Below, piece after piece: positions 6,941 through 9,628 of a DNA stretch of 9,628 bases. The notes under the pieces are model-generated. The model ran no database searches and had not been told where the DNA came from. It worked only from the letters and a program-made list of their open reading frames with translations. Both the position numbers and the translations under genes were made by a program. The DNA is taken from the NCBI GenBank assembly GCA_947462865.1, contig CANHRW010000063.1, positions 1 to 9,628 on the forward strand, in the 5' to 3' direction. Numbering within the stretch: position 1 is the first letter of the stretch; the number at the start of each line of letters is the position of its first letter. Source of the DNA: Bacteroidota bacterium (GTDB lineage: Bacteria; Bacteroidota; Bacteroidia; UKL13-3).

Positions 6941-8245
6941 ATGACTATTGAAGCGATTTACCAACGGTTTTTAACACACCCTAATATATGCACCGATACG
7001 CGTAAAATTACAGCTGGCTGTTTCTTTATCGCTTTAAAAGGCGCCAATTTCAATGGAAATACATTTGCAGAGAAGGCTATAGAAATGGGAGCGGCCTGTG
7101 CATTGGTAGATGAATTCTCCTATTTTAAAGACAACGGAAAGTATATTTTGGTTGAAGATTGTTTAAAAACTTTACAAGAATTAGCGAGTTACCACCGCCT
7201 ACAATTAAATATTCCAGTAGTTGCTATAGTAGGTTCTAATGGGAAAACCACAACAAAAGAGTTACTCTATTCTGTATTGAGTCAAGGATTCAAGGTGCAT
7301 ACCACACCTGGTAATTTTAATAACCATATTGGTTTGCCTTTAACGCTATTGCTGTTAAATGCTTCACACCAAATTGCTGTGATAGAAATGGGTGCAAATC
7401 ATGAAGGGGAAAACTGGCTATTATGTGAAATAGCTAAACCTAATTTGGGGTTAGTCACCAACAATGGAAAAGACCATTTGGAGGGTTTTGGAGACCTTGA
7501 GGGCGTAAAACGCTCAAACAAAGAACTGTACGATTATTTACAATTAAACAAAGGGGTTGCATTTGTAAACAAACACGATAGGTCATTGGTAAAAATGGCT
7601 GAATCAGTTTCAAATATCCAAACCTATGCAGCCAATTATTTAGACAACAATATAGCTGCAGATATTAGCTTACAGGCTATTCAATTGCAACCAAATATTC
7701 AATTTCTTTTGGGAAATAATTTATTAGTAGAAAGTGTGCTAAGTGGCAGTTATAATTTTGATAATATTGCTGCGGCAGTTGCCATTGGCATCTATTTTAA
7801 TTTAGACACTGTTGCAATTGCTAAAGGAATTGAGGCCTATAAGCCAAGTAATTTGCGTTCACAAATAATAGAAAAAATACACAATAAAGTATTTTTAGAC
7901 GCTTACAATGCCAACCCAAGTAGTATGGAGTTGAGTATCAAAAATTTTATGGCCATGCCTGGGGAAAATAAAATTTTGGTACTGGGTGATATGTTTGAGC
8001 TGGGCAAGTTTGAAGCGGAAGAACACCAAGCTATCATAAATTTATGTGTAGCACTCGGATTAACAGCAGATCAAGTTTGGCTTGTTGGCAAAGCATTTAC
8101 CAATACCCAAGCAAGCTTTAAAAAATTCCCCGATACCCAAACATGTATTCAATTTTTACAATCCAACCCATTGGAACATGCATTTGTGTTTTTAAAAGGT
8201 TCTAGGGGAATGAAACTAGAAAATCTACTTGATGTGATTGGGTAA
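6941..8245 (+). CDS. murF: UDP-N-acetylmuramoyl-tripeptide--D-alanyl-D-alanine ligase
   Basis: The last cytoplasmic Mur ligase: it uses ATP to add D-Ala-D-Ala to the UDP-MurNAc-tripeptide in peptidoglycan synthesis. At 434 residues it is close to the family length (452 in E. coli). The N-terminal UDP-binding domain carries CTDTRKITAGCFFIALKG (17-34). The central ATPase domain has the P-loop VGSNGKTTT (97-105, Lys102), TTPGNFNNHIGLPLT (121-135), EMGANHEGE (149-157) and NNGKDHLEGFG (174-184). The C-terminal domain has DAYNANPSSM (320-329) and VLGDMFELG (347-355). The TPGNFNNHIG and NANPSSM motifs distinguish MurF from MurC, MurD and MurE. In E. coli MurF a carbamylated lysine binds metal; my hand alignment puts Asn193 there, with Lys194 beside it. 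The gene is followed within 20 bp by a strong terminator and is convergent with gldJ. Confidence 0.97.
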   Translation: MTIEAIYQRFLTHPNICTDTRKITAGCFFIALKGANFNGNTFAEKAIEMGAACALVDEFSYFKDNGKYILVEDCLKTLQELASYHRLQLNIPVVAIVGSNGKTTTKELLYSVLSQGFKVHTTPGNFNNHIGLPLTLLLLNASHQIAVIEMGANHEGENWLLCEIAKPNLGLVTNNGKDHLEGFGDLEGVKRSNKELYDYLQLNKGVAFVNKHDRSLVKMAESVSNIQTYAANYLDNNIAADISLQAIQLQPNIQFLLGNNLLVESVLSGSYNFDNIAAAVAIGIYFNLDTVAIAKGIEAYKPSNLRSQIIEKIHNKVFLDAYNANPSSMELSIKNFMAMPGENKILVLGDMFELGKFEAEEHQAIINLCVALGLTADQVWLVGKAFTNTQASFKKFPDTQTCIQFLQSNPLEHAFVFLKGSRGMKLENLLDVIG

Positions 8246-8260
8246 TATTTTAACCTGTAC

Positions 8261-8295
8261 AAAAAAGCCCCGCAACGAAGTTGCGGGGCTTTTTT
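8261..8295. terminator. Bidirectional intrinsic terminator between murF and gldJ
   Basis: A perfect inverted repeat with 16-bp arms at 8261-8276 and 8280-8295 and a 3-nt loop (gaa). The GC-rich core is GCCCCGCAAC pairing with GTTGCGGGGC (8267-8276 with 8280-8289). The outer A6 and T6 tracts supply a run of six U on the transcript in either direction. It begins 15 bp after the murF stop and ends 19 bp before the end of the convergent gldJ frame, so it can end both transcripts. Confidence 0.95.
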
Positions 8296-8314
8296 ACGAA
8301 ATTCATTTTAAACC

Positions 8315-9628
8315 TTAATTACCTTTTTTGGTCATATCTCCAACACGGTCCATCACACATCTGAAACCAATATTAGCTGTTGATTGCTCTTGGTCTAAAT
8401 ACCTTCTAGTACCTGGGCTCATAAAATATGCCCTATCCGACCAAGAACCACCTTTGTAAACTCTGGCTGCGTTATCAATTAATGAGGTTACACCAAAATC
8501 GTACTTCTGTTCTAAGTCTGTATATTGAAGTTCATCTTTGAAACCAATGTTATCTGATCTTTTGTAATTTCTCCTCTTGCTATTGTCTTCTTCAGTCACA
8601 TCAATATAAATTAAACGGCCTAAGCTGTCCTTTTCAGAAATGTACCCATCAGCATCTTGTTTGTATTTTTTGTAACTATTACCACGATAAGGGTTAAAAC
8701 CTGTCATGTCTTCTAAATTCAATGGGCGGTATACATCGTTGGTCCACTCACTCACATTACCTGCCATATGGTACAATCCTGCATCGTTAGGTAAAAAACT
8801 TTCATCTTTAACCTTGTAAGTATAAATGGCTTTGTCATTTAAATTACCTGCAATACCTGCTCCGTCACCACGACCACGGGTATAGTTTGCATACATTCTA
8901 CCTCTAGACTTCTCTGAATCACTCCTACGTAATGTTAAGCCATTCCAAGGGTAAATGCGTTTTACATCAATGTTCTCGTTAAATGATGCTGTTTTGTAAC
9001 CGTTGGCAGCATATTCCCATTCTGCTTCTGTTGGTAAACGGTAGCTAGGTAATAAAATACCGTCTTCCATTCTCACCTGTCTGGTTTTTCCACCTGGTGC
9101 ATAATCTCTCAACTCTTTTTTAACTGAAGGAGTATACAATCCTAACAAATAAGCTTCTGTATTGAAATTTTGTTCGCCAGTTTGTTTTTGAATATCCAAA
9201 TTGATTAAACCTTCGCGAACCATGATCATTTCGTTTACACGGTCTGTTCTCCATTTACAATATTCATTGGCTTGTACCCAACTCACTCCTACTACTGGAT
9301 ATTCTCTGTAGGCTGGGTGTCTCAAATAATACAACACGTATGGTTCGTTGTACGACAATTTATTTCTCCAAACCAAAGTATCTGGCAATGCATTTTTATA
9401 GATAACTGGATTATCTGCATATTGACGCATGATCCAATGTAAATATTCCAAATAATGGAAGTTAGTTACTTCCGTTTCGTCCATGTAAAAACTGCTCACC
9501 GAAATTCTACGTTTTAGATTGTTGTGGTCATAAGTTAAATCTTGTTCACTTGCGCCCATGGTGAAAGTTCCACCTTCAACAAATACCAAACCCGGACCGG
9601 TTTCTTGCTCTTTGAATTTGTGCTTTTC
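8315..9628 (-). CDS. gldJ: Gliding motility / T9SS lipoprotein GldJ, lacking its N-terminus
   Basis: 437 codons are visible. The frame stays open through the right edge, so the lipoprotein signal and true start lie outside; the TTG codon at 9589 is internal. GldJ is an outer-membrane lipoprotein needed for gliding and T9SS function and, in Flavobacterium, for GldK stability. The fold is that of formylglycine-generating enzyme (FGE-sulfatase family). Landmarks in window numbering are ETGPGLVFVEGGTFTMG (9-25), SFYMDETEVTNFHYLEYL (46-63), LPDTLVWRNKLSYNE (82-95), YPVVGVSWVQANEYCKWRTDRVNE (110-133), SYRLPTEAEWEYAA (195-208), AGNVSEWTND (289-298), VYKGGSWSDRAY (390-401), PGTRRYLD (405-412) and NIGFRCVMDRVG (419-430). 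The DTLVWRN, WRTDRVNE and SWSDRAY set points to GldJ rather than GldK. The two catalytic cysteines of true FGE, expected just after GGS, are absent (GGSWSDRAYF), so it is probably a structural protein. Confidence 0.92.
   Translation of the reverse strand, partial: EKHKFKEQETGPGLVFVEGGTFTMGASEQDLTYDHNNLKRRISVSSFYMDETEVTNFHYLEYLHWIMRQYADNPVIYKNALPDTLVWRNKLSYNEPYVLYYLRHPAYREYPVVGVSWVQANEYCKWRTDRVNEMIMVREGLINLDIQKQTGEQNFNTEAYLLGLYTPSVKKELRDYAPGGKTRQVRMEDGILLPSYRLPTEAEWEYAANGYKTASFNENIDVKRIYPWNGLTLRRSDSEKSRGRMYANYTRGRGDGAGIAGNLNDKAIYTYKVKDESFLPNDAGLYHMAGNVSEWTNDVYRPLNLEDMTGFNPYRGNSYKKYKQDADGYISEKDSLGRLIYIDVTEEDNSKRRNYKRSDNIGFKDELQYTDLEQKYDFGVTSLIDNAARVYKGGSWSDRAYFMSPGTRRYLDQEQSTANIGFRCVMDRVGDMTKKGN

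Noticed and set aside
6925..6951. Eight-codon frame (MNTLKYDY) overlapping the murF start, as a possible leader peptide or translational coupling element.
   Set aside because: It is very short, has no regulatory codon run and no attenuator hairpin near it. ATG triplets are common in AT-rich DNA.
8315..9589. gldJ starting at position 9589 as a complete gene.
   Set aside because: That codon is TTG inside a frame that continues to the window edge with conserved GldJ sequence (ETGPGLVFVEGG), and the expected lipoprotein signal is missing.

Overview
The window reads as chromosomal DNA of an AT-rich member of the Bacteroidota. The lineage markers agree: a TonB-dependent receptor with an N-terminal carboxypeptidase-regulatory-like domain, a secreted protein ending in a type IX secretion (T9SS) type A sorting domain, the gliding/T9SS lipoprotein GldJ, TAnnTTTG-type promoter elements, and almost no Shine-Dalgarno sequences. 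Rank below phylum cannot be fixed from this sequence. Genes cover nearly everything and no gap reaches 300 bases. I see no tRNA, rRNA, mobile element or CRISPR array.

Layout. Left edge (1-242, minus): the first 80 residues of a secreted protein cut by the window edge. At 361-3204 (minus): an outer-membrane TonB-dependent receptor. At 3318-4508 (minus): kbl, glycine C-acetyltransferase. At 4578-6878 (minus): a secreted FG-GAP/VCBS repeat beta-propeller protein with a T9SS tail. At 6941-8245 (plus): murF, divergent from the FG-GAP gene. At 8315-9628 (minus): gldJ, cut by the right edge and convergent with murF. A strong bidirectional hairpin terminator sits between murF and gldJ.

How the parts relate. 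murF (cell wall) and kbl (threonine/glycine metabolism) are housekeeping genes. gldJ belongs to the T9SS/gliding machinery, and the FG-GAP protein is a predicted cargo of that machinery. The most notable signal is regulatory. Upstream of the TonB-dependent receptor is a run of six 8-bp units with an exact 11-bp period (TTAACATT-type, 3-bp spacers), ending 18 bp before a perfect TAnnTTTG element. The gene just downstream of the receptor has a shorter, more degenerate copy of this arrangement with the same 18-bp gap. The pattern resembles the Pho boxes bound by PhoB/PhoP/SphR response regulators. I infer that the receptor and its secreted partner form one co-regulated, probably phosphate-starvation-responsive, cell-surface module.
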